From Poecilobothrus nobilitatus (Eukaryota; Arthropoda; Insecta; Diptera; Dolichopodidae): DNA of 64,000 bases. The notes beneath the pieces were generated by a model that worked only from the letters and a program-made list of their open reading frames with translations, made no database searches and was not told the DNA's origin. Of the stretch, positions 33,425 through 44,690 are shown piece after piece; position 1 is the first letter of the stretch; every line of letters starts with the position of its first letter. The stretch is from contig OX352772.1 of assembly GCA_947095535.1 (NCBI GenBank), positions 40,133,445 through 40,197,444 on the forward strand, given 5' to 3'. The position numbers were made by a program, and so were the translations under genes.

Positions 33425-35079
33425 GTATGTTATTTAGAAAAATGTCCAGTAAATATTGCTGTTGATTTTAATAATCAAAATTTTTGTCGTAAAACAAGTT
33501 ATTTAAACCACAACCATGAACAGCAAGGAGAATTCATTGAGCGATTGAAATTAATAAATAATATCAAGATAAATTGTGAAAATATTTCATTAAAAAGAAC
33601 AAATATTCGTGAGGTATTTGACGAAACTTAGAAAGTTAGAAGAAACTTGCAGCTTATTAAAAGTAAAGCTTTTCCTAAATCACCAAAAAATTTTAATAAT
33701 ATTTTGGAAATATTTCAAAAATCTGAAATATTAAAAGAATTTGATATGTTAAAGTGCGAAGAAAACGAAAAATTTTATAAAAATACTATTATTGAAGAAC
33801 AATTTTCGTATTCAATATTTATGTCACCAACAATATATCGTGTAATAAATAGTTGGGAAAATAACAAACCGCGCCAATATTTAATAGATGGTACATTTTC
33901 TATTGCACCTTGCGGTGACATTTTCAAGCAAATACTTATAATTCACATTGCACATTCTAAATATGTAAGTATACCACTGTGCTCTTACTAAAAATATTAT
34001 TGTTATTTTATTGTTCTATATTGCATTTTTTAGACATTTCTTTTTATTTATATATTAATGTCATGTAAATCTGAATCTATTTATACACATGCATTTAAAT
34101 TTATCAATGCGAATTTATTTGATTTGAAGCCAACAACAATACAATGTGATTTTGAAACTGGATTAAGAAATGGCATCCGAAATGCATTTCCGAATCAAAC
34201 CATCAAACTTTCATTACATTCAAGCTTTAAGGCGAAAATCAAATAAAATTTTGAATTTTAAAAAGAATTTGAATTATAATAATGACGCAAAAAAGCTTTT
34301 AAGTAAAAGTTCATAAAGAAGCATATAGTATTTTTAAACCATTCCTTACATATTTTGAACGTCAGTGGATTCAAAAAGTAAGTTTATTTTAATTTTTTTT
34401 TAACATCTGAAACAGATTTTTTTTATTTTAATTATTTTAAAGGAAGATGCAAATAACATATCAGTTTACGGACAGCAACACCGAACAACAAATGCTATTG
34501 AAGGATTTAACAGCCAATTATCATCCAAGTTGGCCAAAAATGGGAATTTCTATAAATTTTTATATGTAATTTTGAATGAAGATTACAGAAAATCACTAGA
34601 TATTATAAGTTCTGTAGAAGGTCACCTATCCCTTTATCAGTCACGCAAAAAACGAAATCAGGATTATGATCATTTTATAGAAAATGTATTAAAAAATTTA
34701 GAAAATAATTTTATTACATTGGATGACGCTTTAAAGCAATTTATTTGCTACAAAAAATTAATAAGCTGCACAGACGACTATAATAATATACTTACCAGAA
34801 GAGTCTGAAGAATAAAATAGTGATGATGGTAATATTGCTAACAATAATGATAATAATTGCTTACAAAGGAATGGAAATAATTCAAAAAAGGAAGATCCTT
34901 TATTATGTGAAATATGTTTGGAAAAAAGAAGATCGATTTTACTAATGCCATGCAAACACTATAAATTATGTGGTGATTGCTACGACAAAGTGAAAATGGG
35001 GTACATTAAACGTAAAGTTCCGACTTTCTGTCCCATATGTCGTCAAATAGTTGAAAGTTCAATAACAATATTTTTATAA
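33425..35079 (+). pseudogene. MULE transposase with FLYWCH-like N-terminus and C-terminal RING finger, broken
   Basis: A split gene. The N-terminal piece has a cysteine followed by HNHE (near 33509-33523), like the end of a FLYWCH zinc finger. The transposase core follows: IDGTFSIAP (first acidic residue), then a 69-bp intron (33965-34033, TAT|GTAAGT...TTTTTTAG), QCDFETGLRNGI (second), a frame change near 34215 into HYIQALRRK, and ERQWIQK. A 65-bp intron (34378-34442) follows, then HRTTNAIEGFNSQL (the usual RTNN.E region). The last part (34906-35040) is a C3HC4 RING finger: CEIC, PCKH, LCGDC, CPIC. Lesions are a TAG at about 33629, the 34215 frame change, a frame change near 34800 and a TAA at 34813-34815. 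The family assignment is secure. The RING link is inferred because those lesions separate it from the core. Confidence 0.85.
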
Positions 35080-35699
35080 TTAACTTAATTTGCTTTAATA
35101 AAAATTAACTTTATTTACTTTTTAACAAATTGGAACTTAATTTTTACTTTTTTATATACATTATGTATATATTATCAAATTCAAGCAAAATTTTACTTTT
35201 CATTCTTAAAAATTAATGAAATTGGTTTTTAATTTTATAAAGAAAAAATAATTTTTTTATGTTGTTTTTTTTCAATTATGTTAAATTATTCATTAATAGT
35301 TTTCAATTTAAAAGCATTTAATTGTTTCACTCATGTATAAAATTGTTAAATAAAATAAAAAAATTAAAAATATATTTAAAAAATAAAAATTATTTATTAT
35401 TAAAACGTTTATATTCCAGAATATTTATGTATATGTGTATGTCAGATTGTGCATTAGGAGGGATTTTAGAGTTGGTTTCAAAATCAGAATTATAAGCCTT
35501 TTACAGAATATTTATATTTATGTATGTGTGAGATTCTGAATTAGGAGGGATTTTAGAGTTGGATTCAAAATCAGGATTACCGCTTTTTCCAGAATATTTA
35601 TATTTATGATAAAATTCAAAATAAATATTGATAATTATTTTTGTTTGAAAAATTAAATTGCTTCTATTTGAACAAATAAAATTACATGTTTAAAAAGGA
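35080..35699. other. MULE 3' non-coding part
   Basis: AT-rich. It includes a 100-base imperfect tandem repeat (35410-35500 and 35495-35600) sharing GGAGGGATTTTAGAGTTGG and CCAGAATATTTAT words. Confidence 0.6.
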
Positions 35700-35851
35700 A
35701 ATAAAGCCATATGGCTTTGTTTCGCAATTATATGCGAAATAAAACCATACGCGGAAAAAAGTGCTATATGGCTTTATTTCTCATTCAAAAGCGAAATAAA
35801 GGCATTATGGCTTTATTGCGTATGGCTTTATTTCACGGCGCCTGTTAATTT

Positions 35852-36646
35852 AACTAACCAGTTACATGATAACATTTTGTCATATAAAGTATTTAGAGTC
35901 GTAAAAAAATAAGAAGTTAATGCGCTAACCTTTAGTTTTTTTTCGAAACTCTTGAAAATTTTTTTTCTTACTATATTAATTCATTTGGAAAATGCAAACT
36001 TTTCATAATTTTTTTATCTTTAATTCTTTAGTATAAAATCATTTATGTACGTTTCAGTAAATCTCTAGAATAGTACTCATTATCGTAATTAGCGTAATTG
36101 AAAAGGTAATATATAAGAAGAAGTCCTCTAAATTGTCAAAAACTTTTAAAATTTTAGAAGAAAATTTTAGAAAACTTTTAGAAAACTTTTAAATAATTAT
36201 TCACGTGTACACAAAGGCACACACTAAATCTTACATATATTTTAAGCACGAATTTGAAATAAAAAAAAAACAGTTGTTGTAACTTGAATTAATTTGAACT
36301 AATTTGTTTAAAAGATAATATATTATCAGTATTGATTAATTTTAAGTCACGAGTTCTATAACATTATTATTTTTATAGTCACATATAGTTTAATTCATAC
36401 ACTATATAATATGTACAATAAAGAAAATGTTCGCTTACTTATAAAAGTAACAAAAAATTAAATTTGTATAGTCTGATTAGTGAAGTTATAAGATTCACTT
36501 TAAACAATACTAAATAAAATATACAATAGTTTAAATTCGGAAAATAAAAAAAAAATTGAAATTTACAAACATTCGTGGCATTAAATTTATCCGTGAATTT
36601 TTACTGAATTTAAATAATTTTAATAAATATTAAAATCCAATCCAAT
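35852..36646. other. AT-rich stretch upstream of the mucin-like gene
   Basis: Presumably holds its promoter. I see no convincing TATA plus initiator pair. Confidence 0.4.
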
Positions 36647-36777
36647 ATGAATTATTCACTTTCTAATTGGTTTAATTTTGGCAAGAAAAGCTTTATTTTA
36701 CAGTTATGTTTTTTAATTGCCATCTTTATTTCGAGGACTAATACTGAGATACGTAAGTAAACCAGTCACCTAAAATG

Positions 36778-36932
36778 TATTATTACATACATGTATAAAT
36801 TACATACCATGTATCATTACATACATGTATAAATTACATACCATGTATCATTACATACATGTATAAATTACATACCATGTATCATTACATACATGTATAA
36901 ATTACATACTATATATCACTACATACATGTAT
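36778..36932. repeat. 34-bp tandem repeat in the mucin intron
   Basis: About 4.5 copies of a unit reading ATTACATACATGTATAAATT plus ACATACCATGTATC. The first three are nearly identical and the last has decayed. It lies just after the donor site of exon 1. Confidence 0.9.
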
Positions 36933-37304
36933 GAAAAATATGTTCAACAAACAAAATTTTATAACTAAGTGGTAAAGTTACATAATATAACAAATTCTGA
37001 TATGATTAAAATTTTTTAATTTAAAAACTATAGTTTACAGTTTTAATATAAACATTTTTTTTAATTGTCTTTTTTTATCAAAATTTTGTTGCTACACATC
37101 CTGCACTCTATTGAACTTATACTAATATATACTAAAATGTCAAATTAAATTTTTTACACCGGTACGATTGTAGGCAGGTTCTCGATTATATTTAATAATG
37201 TTCTACAAGATTATTATTCATCCTTGATATCATAATTTAACTAATATTTACTTAATTTTTTAACGTTTTTAACATTATCATCGTACATACCATTTACAAA
37301 AATA

Positions 37305-37736
37305 CCAACGACAACACCAACTACAGCACCAATAAAAACTCCAACAACAACACCAACAACAACTCCAACAACAACTCCAACAACAACACCAACAACAACA
37401 CCAACAACAACTCCAACAACAACTCCAACAACAACACCAACAACAACTCCAACAACAACACCAACTACAGAACCAACAACAACACCAACTACAGAACCAA
37501 CAACAACTCCAACAACAACTCCAACAACAACACCAACAACAACTCCAACAACAACTCCAACAACAACTCCAACAACAACACCAACAACAACACCAACTAC
37601 AGAACCAACAACAACTCCAACAACAACACCAACTACAGAACCAACTACAGAACCAACAACAACACCAACAACAACACCAACAACAACACCAACAACAACT
37701 CCAACAACAACACCAACAACAACTCCAACAACAACA
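37305..37736 (+). repeat. 12-bp coding minisatellite (PTTT)
   Basis: Units CCAACAACAACT or CCAACAACAACA, with occasional CCAACTACAGAA (P-T-T-E). About 34 units read in one frame. Near-identical units make it prone to slippage and to assembly errors. Confidence 0.9.
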
Positions 37737-38106
37737 TAACCAACATTACCAACAACACCAACTACAGCGTCAACAACAACATCAACTACAGCACCAACTA
37801 CAGCATCAACTATAGCACCAACAACACCACCAACAACAACTCCAACAAGAATATCAACATCACCTACAATATCAACACCCCCAATAATATCAACATCAAC
37901 ACCCTCTACAAAATCAAGACCCTCTACAACACCAACACCCCCTACAACATCAACACCCTTTGCAACATCACCTACAACACTACTGTACTGTTACATGTGC
38001 TACATTGATTACAAAACCATCATCGCAATTATGCAAATTTTCTTCAATTACCGAAATGAACCAATTTATTAGGAAAAATTATTGCGAAGGTAATTTATAC
38101 ACATAA

Positions 38107-39332
38107 TATTATATACCTAAAAATTTCATGCTGTTTGTTTGTTTGTTTGTTTTTTACTAGAGAACTGTAATTATAAATAAAAAAAAGTAATAAATAAGTA
38201 TGTAGTAAATTATTTTAAAGTTCGTATCCTTCTTTAAGTTCAATGGTATTATTCGTTTAGAATAAAGATGTCAAATAAGATTAGTGATGAATGATGATAA
38301 TTTGTAAAACTCGGTGTTTAGTGTAATTCTGGTATACTTTCATATATTTTATGAATAATAGTTACACACATATTTTCATCAAAAAAAACCCTTCAAAATT
38401 ACTTAATAAATCTCTTAATTAATATAAAAATAGTAAATAATGAACTCATTTTTAATGTAAACCTTAATTTTAATTTATTTTTACCGACCGCATACATTAA
38501 TGCATAAGGTAGGTATTGTTTTCATACTATATATCATATTTCATTCATACATACTGTTTTCATACTAAAATACTAGTGGGTGTGTGTATGTGGGTGCGTG
38601 TGTGGGTATGCCTGTGGGCACGTGTACAACTGAAACGACCGAGCGGAATTTTTTGCAATTTTATATTTAAGGTTTTGACGTAAATACCTCGGACTGATAA
38701 GGTTTTGGTGCAAATAGGACAACCGTAAGTGGTAGTTTACTAGTGGACTTTTCAAGTTTTTTATGAATATTTCGTAACAGAAAAATTTTATGAGAAAATT
38801 ATTAAGAAAAATTTGTTACACAAGTAAAGAGCAACAACTTTGCCATAGAATATTTTTTGATCCGACTAACTTTTACTTTTATTTAATTTTTTTTCTAAGT
38901 GCAAATTTCATACATATTGCACGCTATATGAATTTATATAAACAATTTTTTGTTGTTTTTTTTATATCTCTAAAAATTTATATATATATGTATGTACTTA
39001 TATCTATTGTATATATCTATATCTATATCTTATATCTATATCTTTTGTTGATGACATAAAATTAAAACGGTAAAATTTTTGTTAGCAGATTCAATATACC
39101 TTTGTATTTGTTTTGTATTATTGTTTTGTATTTGTTTACAGTTTTTATTATTTTTTACTTCTAATATTTTTGAATGAAAGAAAAATCATGTACATTACAA
39201 TATATGTACATACATAATAATGTAAATGGATGTATGAATGGATGCACACATATTTTTACGTTTCCATTGCTTATTATTGTTATCGAATAAAACGAAATGT
39301 TGTTAAATTATTAGAAGTTATTTTGCTTTGAT
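38107..39332. other. Gene-free stretch after the mucin-like gene
   Basis: AATAAA at 38176-38181 could end the mucin-like transcript. A GT-rich microsatellite lies at 38577-38628. Frames at 38573-38755 (minus) and 38790-39059 (plus) are low-complexity and unsupported. Confidence 0.45.
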
Positions 39333-39425
39333 ATAAATTATTATGTAAAAAATCTATAAATTTTGGCATTGTACTTTTCGTGTAGTGGCAGTTGGGCTTG
39401 TGGTAGAGACAGCTTATTTTTTATA
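39333..39425 (-). repeat. Inverted fragment of the 16237 repeat
   Basis: ATAAATTTTGGCATTGTACTT, then TTCGTGTAGTGGCAG and GGTAGAGA-type text, match the reverse complement of 16237-16300. Confidence 0.6.
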
Positions 39426-39754
39426 TATGAAGCAGTAGCAGCACCAGTTTCGCAATGTCCAAATTTATGTAGTTATGTGAGCTGAATATTTAAACATCAT
39501 ATTAAAAACTTGTACCAAAATAAAAAAATATATATTAATATTACTAAAATAAATAAACATTATTAAATAAAAAAATCATTAATAATATTATTAATTTCTA
39601 TTTAAAATTTCTTATCTCTAAAATATTTCAAAAATTTGGATTACCTCAAGTTTTACACTATTGTCTTTTAACCATTAAATTTTGTAATAAAAGTAAAGTA
39701 AAAATTATAAAAAAAAGTTTTATCGTATTTTAACTTAAGTTTTAAAACAAGTAA
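39426..39754. other. AT-rich spacer
   Basis: I see nothing in it. Confidence 0.5.
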
Positions 39755-40440
39755 ATGTAACAGTAAGTCGGCGCAACGAACGTATTAATACCCTACACCT
39801 GCAAAATTCTACCTTACTCAGCCCTGTCTCCCTTATTCAACTTTGTCTCCCTTATTCAATTTGTACAAACTTTTAAGTTTCCATCTTTATTAGTTTTGGA
39901 GATAATATGTTTGTTAAGATTTAGAATGCGCCTAGCAGCTTGTTAAGCTTTGGGGGTCGTGTGACAGCTGCTTGAGCTGCGTTCCTTTCCTTCCTTATTC
40001 AGCTCGAATTTCATGAACGGAAAAGAGGTATGATTTAACACTTTTGTACAAAATTTCAAATTCTTGGGAGGCGTGAGTCAGCTACCCGAATCGCCAAAAG
40101 AAAACATGACAGAACACGCTTGTACCAAATGTACAGGTTCTATTTTTGCTAGTTTTAGAGATATGCTCGTTTGCTCTTGAGCTCGTTCGGAAACTTCCAA
40201 AATCCGAGTCCATGGTCCAAATATTCTCAAATTCAGGAACATAAAGAAAACATGACAGAACACCCTTGAACCAAATTTAAAGGTTCTATCTTTATTTGTT
40301 TTGGAGTTTGCTCTTGGACTCATTCGAAAGCTTCCAAAATCCGAACCCATGGAACGATTTTGAAAAAAGACAAAATTGATTTTAAAAATTTCGACGAATT
40401 TGATTTTGAGAAAAGACAAATATAATTTTAAAATAGACAA
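39755..40440. repeat. Dispersed repeat with internal modules of about 147 bp
   Basis: GAAAACATGACAGAACAC occurs at about 40100 and 40246, each followed by TTCTAT(TTTTGCT or CTTTATT), GTTTGCTCTTG and CTTCCAAAATCCGA. A shorter doubling (CTGTCTCCCTTATTCAA) lies at 39825-39860. GC-richer than its flanks. The 120-codon minus frame across it is a by-product. The text CAGCTACCCGAATC is shared with family D, so the two may be related. Confidence 0.6.
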
Positions 40441-40509
40441 ATTTGAAGTGAAAAGAGCCCTATGTCCTCTAAGAAATTGAAGGCAATGTAATATATAGGT
40501 AACATTAAT

Positions 40510-40660
40510 TTTCTGTGAGAATCTTCTAAAGATGCCAGAAATCCACCCTTGATAATATCAGATTTTTACTGACTAAAACCCACCTTCCTCTTTATCAAAC
40601 ATGATTAGTATTTAGGTAAGAAAAAAGGAATAGGAAAACATAGAACAGAGATGCGGAAGC
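40510..40660 (+). repeat. Dispersed repeat family C copy
   Basis: GTGAGAATCTTCTAAAGA, then TTTTTACTGACTAAAACC, CACCTTCCTCTTTA and GGAATAGGAAAACATAGAAC. Same order as at 61400-61590. Confidence 0.6.
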
Positions 40661-41092
40661 TTGTTATAGTTATTTGTTGCATTTATTTGTAAAAATACAA
40701 TAATATTTTGCAAACAAAAATTTATTAAATTAAAACACTTGTGGCTTTACATATAAATTAATGAGATTCACTATAGATATCTTGAGAAATCTTAAAATTC
40801 AAATTAAAATAAAATAATGCAAAAAAAAAAAGTTTTGTTAAATATACTTTAATCTAAACAATTTTAACACCGCAAAAAGTAGTAAAAAAAAATTTGATGG
40901 GAGATCATGAGCAACTCAAATTGTTATAAGATAATAAAAGACAACTGAAAATAATTTAATTTTAGGGTAACAAAATCATTAAAATAACATCAAATGCTTT
41001 CCTACACTAAAACTTCTTTTCAATATGAAATTTTATAAGAAAAAGGTAGCCAAATGAATATATAAACAAAACAGACTACCGTCAAGTTAATA
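40661..41092. other. AT-rich spacer
   Basis: I see nothing in it. Confidence 0.5.
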
Positions 41093-42310
41093 TAAAACGA
41101 GGAAGAGTGCAGTAGAGTAGACTGTGTCAACTCTGGGATACCCGTATGAACGTAATATATCCTGTTTCTATAAAACTTGATCATCTTTTAAAAACATTCA
41201 GATGTTTTAGTACCGAACTACAGAGATATATTTATGTAAATTGTGGAGTTGTATGACAGCTACCCGAATCTATTGCGCCTAGCTTCATTAAGTTCCAAGA
41301 AATGCAAGAAGCCTGAACCGGCTGCTTTAGGCCAATCAAATTTTACAAAAGTTTTTGGCATGCAACTCGACACTTTTTCACTAAATTTAAGATAGCTAGC
41401 TTCAATAGACACTGAGTTATTTTCATTTAAAAAGAGAAATTGTATGGCAACTTTCCGAACCTGCCATATCATCATAACCAAATTTTACAGAAGTTGTTGC
41501 CATAAAACTGGATCATCATTTGCAAAATTTCAGATACCTAGATTGAATAGACACTGGGTTATTTCCATTTAAAGAAAGAAGTTGTATGGCAGCTACTCGA
41601 ACCCGGCGGCCGAAAATGCTGAAGTTAAATAGCAAAACTAACAATTTTGTAAAAGTGACGTAAAAAAAATTTCAGCCTCCTAGCTCCTTTATTTTTTGAG
41701 TTATCGTGCGGACGGACACTGAGTTACTTTCATTTAAAAAGAGAAGTTGTATGGCAACTACCCGAACCCGTCGCACCACCACAACCAAATTTTGCATAAG
41801 TTGTTGCCATAAAACTTGATCATCATTCGCAAAATGTCAGGTTCCTAGCTTCAATAAACACTGAGTTATTCTCATTTAAACGGATAAGTTGTATGGCAGC
41901 TACTCGAACCCGTCACACCAGCACAACCAAATTTTGCAGAAGCTGTTACCATAAAACTTGATCATCATTTGCAAAATTTCAGAAACCTAGCTTGAATAGA
42001 TACTGAGTTATTTCTATATAAAGATAGAAGTTGTATGGCAGCTACTCGATCCCGCCGACCGAAAATGTTGGATTTAAATAGCAAAACTAACAATTTTGCA
42101 AAAGTAACGTAAAAAAAATTTCAGCCTCCTAGCTCCTTTATTTTTTGAATTATCGTGCGGACGGACGGACGAACGTACATGGCTTAATCGACTCAGAATT
42201 CGATTCTGAGCCGATCCATACTTTTGACACTATATCTAGCTCGAATCCTTTAAGGTGTCACAAACGTAATGGCAAATTTATTATACGCTTGAACATAATT
42301 AAATAGTTCA
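41093..42310 (+). repeat. Dispersed repeat family D, longest copy
   Basis: It starts ACGAGGAAGAGTGCAG...CTCTGGGATACCCGTATGAAC and ends near TTCATACGGGTATAAAC. Inside are about five copies of a 130-190 bp module: AAAACTTGATCATC, AAATTTCAG, CCTAGCTT(C/G)AATAGACACTGAGTTATTT and GTTGTATGGCAGCTAC(T/C)CGAACCC. The 3' part has CTCCTTTATTTTTTGA, GACGGACGGACGAACGTACATGG and TGTCACAAACGTAATGGC. From general knowledge, repeats with the GGAAGA...GATACCCG start and the GGACGGACATGG block are common in fly genomes. Non-coding. Confidence 0.7.
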
Positions 42311-42575
42311 TACGGGTATAAACATATAACAACTATAATGTAGATTTTAGACAATAATATTAAATTTATCTTTAGTTCAGTATAATTTATTTTAGTTATA
42401 GAAATAAAATTTAATAATTACCAAATGAATTTTATTTTATTCGTTTTTTTTTTTTTTAACAATACAAAAAATACAGACAATGAAAATTTATACGATATTT
42501 AAAGAAATTTAATAATATGTACATATATAAAATACATACATATGTATCTAAATATATTAAATATTTATTTATATA
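42311..42575. other. AT-rich spacer
   Basis: I see nothing in it. Confidence 0.5.
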
Positions 42576-43105
42576 AATTTTACTTTAATATATAAAACTA
42601 ATCTAAATTTTTTCTTACTTTAATATAATTACTGTGACCTAAATAACATAAAAAAAAAATTTGTCGAGAATTGATCAGTTTATTTAACACATATATGTAA
42701 TTAGATACAGTTATGAACAAATATTTAGAAACAGAAAAAAAATTTCTTCATTTTATTACATTTTGTTTCATTTCGCATAAAATACAAAATAATTTTTTGA
42801 ATTAGTTGTACGTAACACAAATATTTGTATAAGGAATCAAAATTTTACTTTAATATATAAAACTAATCTAAATTTTTTCTTACTTTAATATAATTACTGT
42901 GACCTAAATAACATAAAAAAAAAATTTGTCGAGAATTGATCAGTTTATTTAACACATATATGTAATTAGATACAGTTATGAACAAATATTTAGAAACAGA
43001 AAAAAAATTTCTTCATTTTATTACATTTTGTTTCATTTCGCATAAAATACAAAATAATTTTTTGAATTAGTTGTACGTAACACAAATATTTGTATAAGGA
43101 ATCAA
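42576..43105 (+). repeat. Exact 265-bp tandem duplication
   Basis: 42576-42840 and 42841-43105 are identical by eye. The unit ends in ATATTTGTATAAGGAATCAA, which is the start of a truncated retrotransposon remnant (compare 13417-13435), so that start occurs twice and continues only after the second copy. Confidence 0.92.
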
Positions 43106-43879
43106 AAATCATAAGAATCGACAATTTTCTGATAAAATTGATTCGAAACCATTAGGAGAGAACACAAAACACAATTTCCTGCTAAAATTCATTCGAAACT
43201 AGTATATGAAAGAGCACAAAACACCCCAGAAAATGGTCCAATATCACATATATTCTACCATAATGAGAAGTACATTAAAAAAAACTCTGCTCACAGGATT
43301 GTTTACCGCTGAGCATTTCATATTTAAAAACGGTTATATTCAAAACCAAAATTATGTTCCTATATTATATCATTATAGTAGACGGGCAACATGAAAAACT
43401 ATCGAATATAACCGGGGCAACATTAACGGAGATTACTTAAAAAAAGATATAAGTATTCCTTGCAAGGATACATTAATTAAAAGAAACTATTGGTGGTTGG
43501 AATCATCATAATTACAATAATATATGTCCACACAGACCAACAGGAATAACTTAGCTTAAGTTTGTTTAGATTAGGTTAAGTAGATTAAGTTAGGATAAGT
43601 TTTATGTAACTATATTTGAAATTGCATTAATTTTTTTTAATTTTTTACAATGATGAAAATATAACATTTTATTATTTATTTCGTAATATTTACAATAAAA
43701 AAAGTTCAATATTTACTAAAATGCTATAATTTAACATAAAAAACACATATATATAGTTTTAAATGTTAAAAACAAAAGAATTCATAACCATTTTGTTATA
43801 AACTTTTTTTTCTAGGTCAGATAAAATATGATTATGTAAAACAAAGTAAATAAATAAAAAGTTGAATAAAAAAAAAAAA
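42815..43879 (+). pseudogene. 5'-truncated cousin of the jockey-like element
   Basis: The translation follows the C-terminus of ORF2 of the 9448 element: IIRIDNF, HKTPQKMVQYHI, KKTLLTGLFTAEHFIF, YVPILYHYSRRAT, a stop, then NINGDYLKKDISIP and LIKRNYWWLES. It is clearly diverged from that copy, so it is a different, older insertion. The 3' UTR keeps the degraded AGGTTAAG repeat and ends in poly(A) at 43868-43879. An insertion or local duplication near 43105-43210 (GATTCGAAACCATTAGGAGAG and a second, similar copy) adds to the decay. No catalytic domain is left. Confidence 0.85.
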
Positions 43880-44149
43880 CAGTTGTACTTAACATCATAC
43901 GTCAAATATATATAATTGTTTTATATAACAACTAAAGTTAAATTACTCAACACAATTCTAAAGTCTCTAAAATGGTAATGGTATTATAATATTTATATAA
44001 AAAAATTAATTCATAAAAACTTTACTGCATAGTACCAACAACAATAAGAACGCAAAAGTTGAAGTTCTGCATGATTCTAATGAAAACTTAAGGAAAATCT
44101 AAAATGAATATATATTAATAGGTTCAAATCTCAGTTCAATGCAACTCAC
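43880..44149. other. AT-rich spacer
   Basis: I see nothing in it. Confidence 0.5.
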
Positions 44150-44690
44150 ATATTTTTATGCTGGCACCTCACCCACTTCCTTAAAATTTCTCGATCGAGT
44201 TAAAAAGGCGCCATTCGTCTTATTAATGATGCCATAGTGAGTAATACTATTATCTTATTTTGTAGGTAAGGACACTTGCTCAGTTGAAATAAAATCTTAA
44301 ACTGAATTGTTAAACAAATTGTTAAAATCTCTTAAACAATTTTCCAACCTACTACAAAAAAGGCAGCTAATGCGCATTCATACTATGTTGAACTACCTAA
44401 GTGCTACTCTACTAGTTATAGCAATACGTTTGTTCTTAGAACTGCAAAAATGTGAAATGTATTACCATCCACCGTATTCCCAAAAGTTGGCGGTTTTGGT
44501 ATTTACAATTTGCCCAAATTTAACAACAATCTCAAAAGATTCTTCTCAAATTTACGTTTTAACTCACCGTTATCTTTATTTGTTCCATCCCTATTCCATC
44601 CCATATACATAATCACAACTAGTTCAAGTACAAAGGATCATATGTTCAAGTACAAAGGATCATAGTTTGTGGTTTTAGAATAAAAAAAAA
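44150..44690 (+). pseudogene. LINE 3'-end fragment (reverse-transcriptase C-terminus), copy 1
   Basis: LDRVKKA near 44194 and then, across several frame changes, AHSYYVELPK, RYSNTFVLR-like text, KVGGFGIYN and a run ending at TTTGTGGTTTTAG. This is the tail after the reverse transcriptase in many insect LINEs (LDRVQ..., H.Y.V.LP, S..VRTAK.WN.LP). The same tail, better kept, lies at 62625-63020. It differs from the jockey-like element at 9448, so a second LINE family is present. Confidence 0.75.

Larger units (their letters stand above)
33204..35842 (+). mobile_element. Mutator-like (MULE) DNA transposon with RING-bearing transposase gene
   Basis: A 2639-bp element. The 9-base word TGTTAATTT occurs directly outside both ends (33195-33203 and 35843-35851), and a 9-base target-site duplication is typical of Mutator-like elements. 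The ends start GGTGCAGTG and, on the other strand, GGCGCCGTG. Terminal inverted repeats of about 130 bases follow, with shared words CCATACGCAATAAAGCCATAATG and GAGAAATAAAGCCA. The interior holds a decayed MULE transposase gene that leads into a RING finger. The terminal repeats have diverged and the gene is broken, so this is an old, immobile copy. Confidence 0.9.
36647..38106 (+). pseudogene. Secreted mucin-like Pro/Thr-repeat protein, two exons, reading frame interrupted
   Basis: Exon 1 (36647-36752) encodes a signal peptide: MNYSLSNWF, then the hydrophobic core FILQLCFLIAIFIS, ending in phase 1 at C|GTAAGT. The best acceptor is ACTACAG at 37321-37326, which keeps phase and opens into PPIKTP and then about 130 codons of PTTT repeats with some PTTE units. 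Such Thr-rich repeats are normally O-glycosylated in secreted mucins or fly glue proteins. An in-frame TAA lies at 37737-37739. The same frame then continues open as Pro/Thr/Ser-rich text to about 37975. There a +1 frame gives a tail with four cysteines (CTVTC, QLC, NYC) ending CEGNLYT and a stop at 38104-38106. The tail faintly resembles a reduced Kazal-type domain. Either the gene is decaying or the repeat is misassembled. If the first stop is real, the product ends in the repeat. Confidence 0.65.

Noticed and set aside
36647..36752. First exon of a second takeout/JHBP gene
   Set aside because: It resembles the 57000 exon in being a signal peptide that ends in phase 1 at C|GTAAGT. The nearest phase-compatible exon is the PTTT repeat, and no JHBP-type exon was found downstream before 57 kb.
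37305..37736. CRISPR-like or satellite array
   Set aside because: The 12-bp units have no spacers, keep one reading frame and follow a signal-peptide exon, so this is a coding repeat. The genome is eukaryotic.
38790..39059. 89-codon + strand frame with hydrophobic stretches
   Set aside because: Phe/Tyr/Ile-rich composition follows from AT-rich DNA. There is no splice context, family match or base-composition change.
40078..40440. 120-codon minus-strand frame
   Set aside because: It runs through two modules of a dispersed repeat and its protein repeats itself accordingly. It has no known domain.
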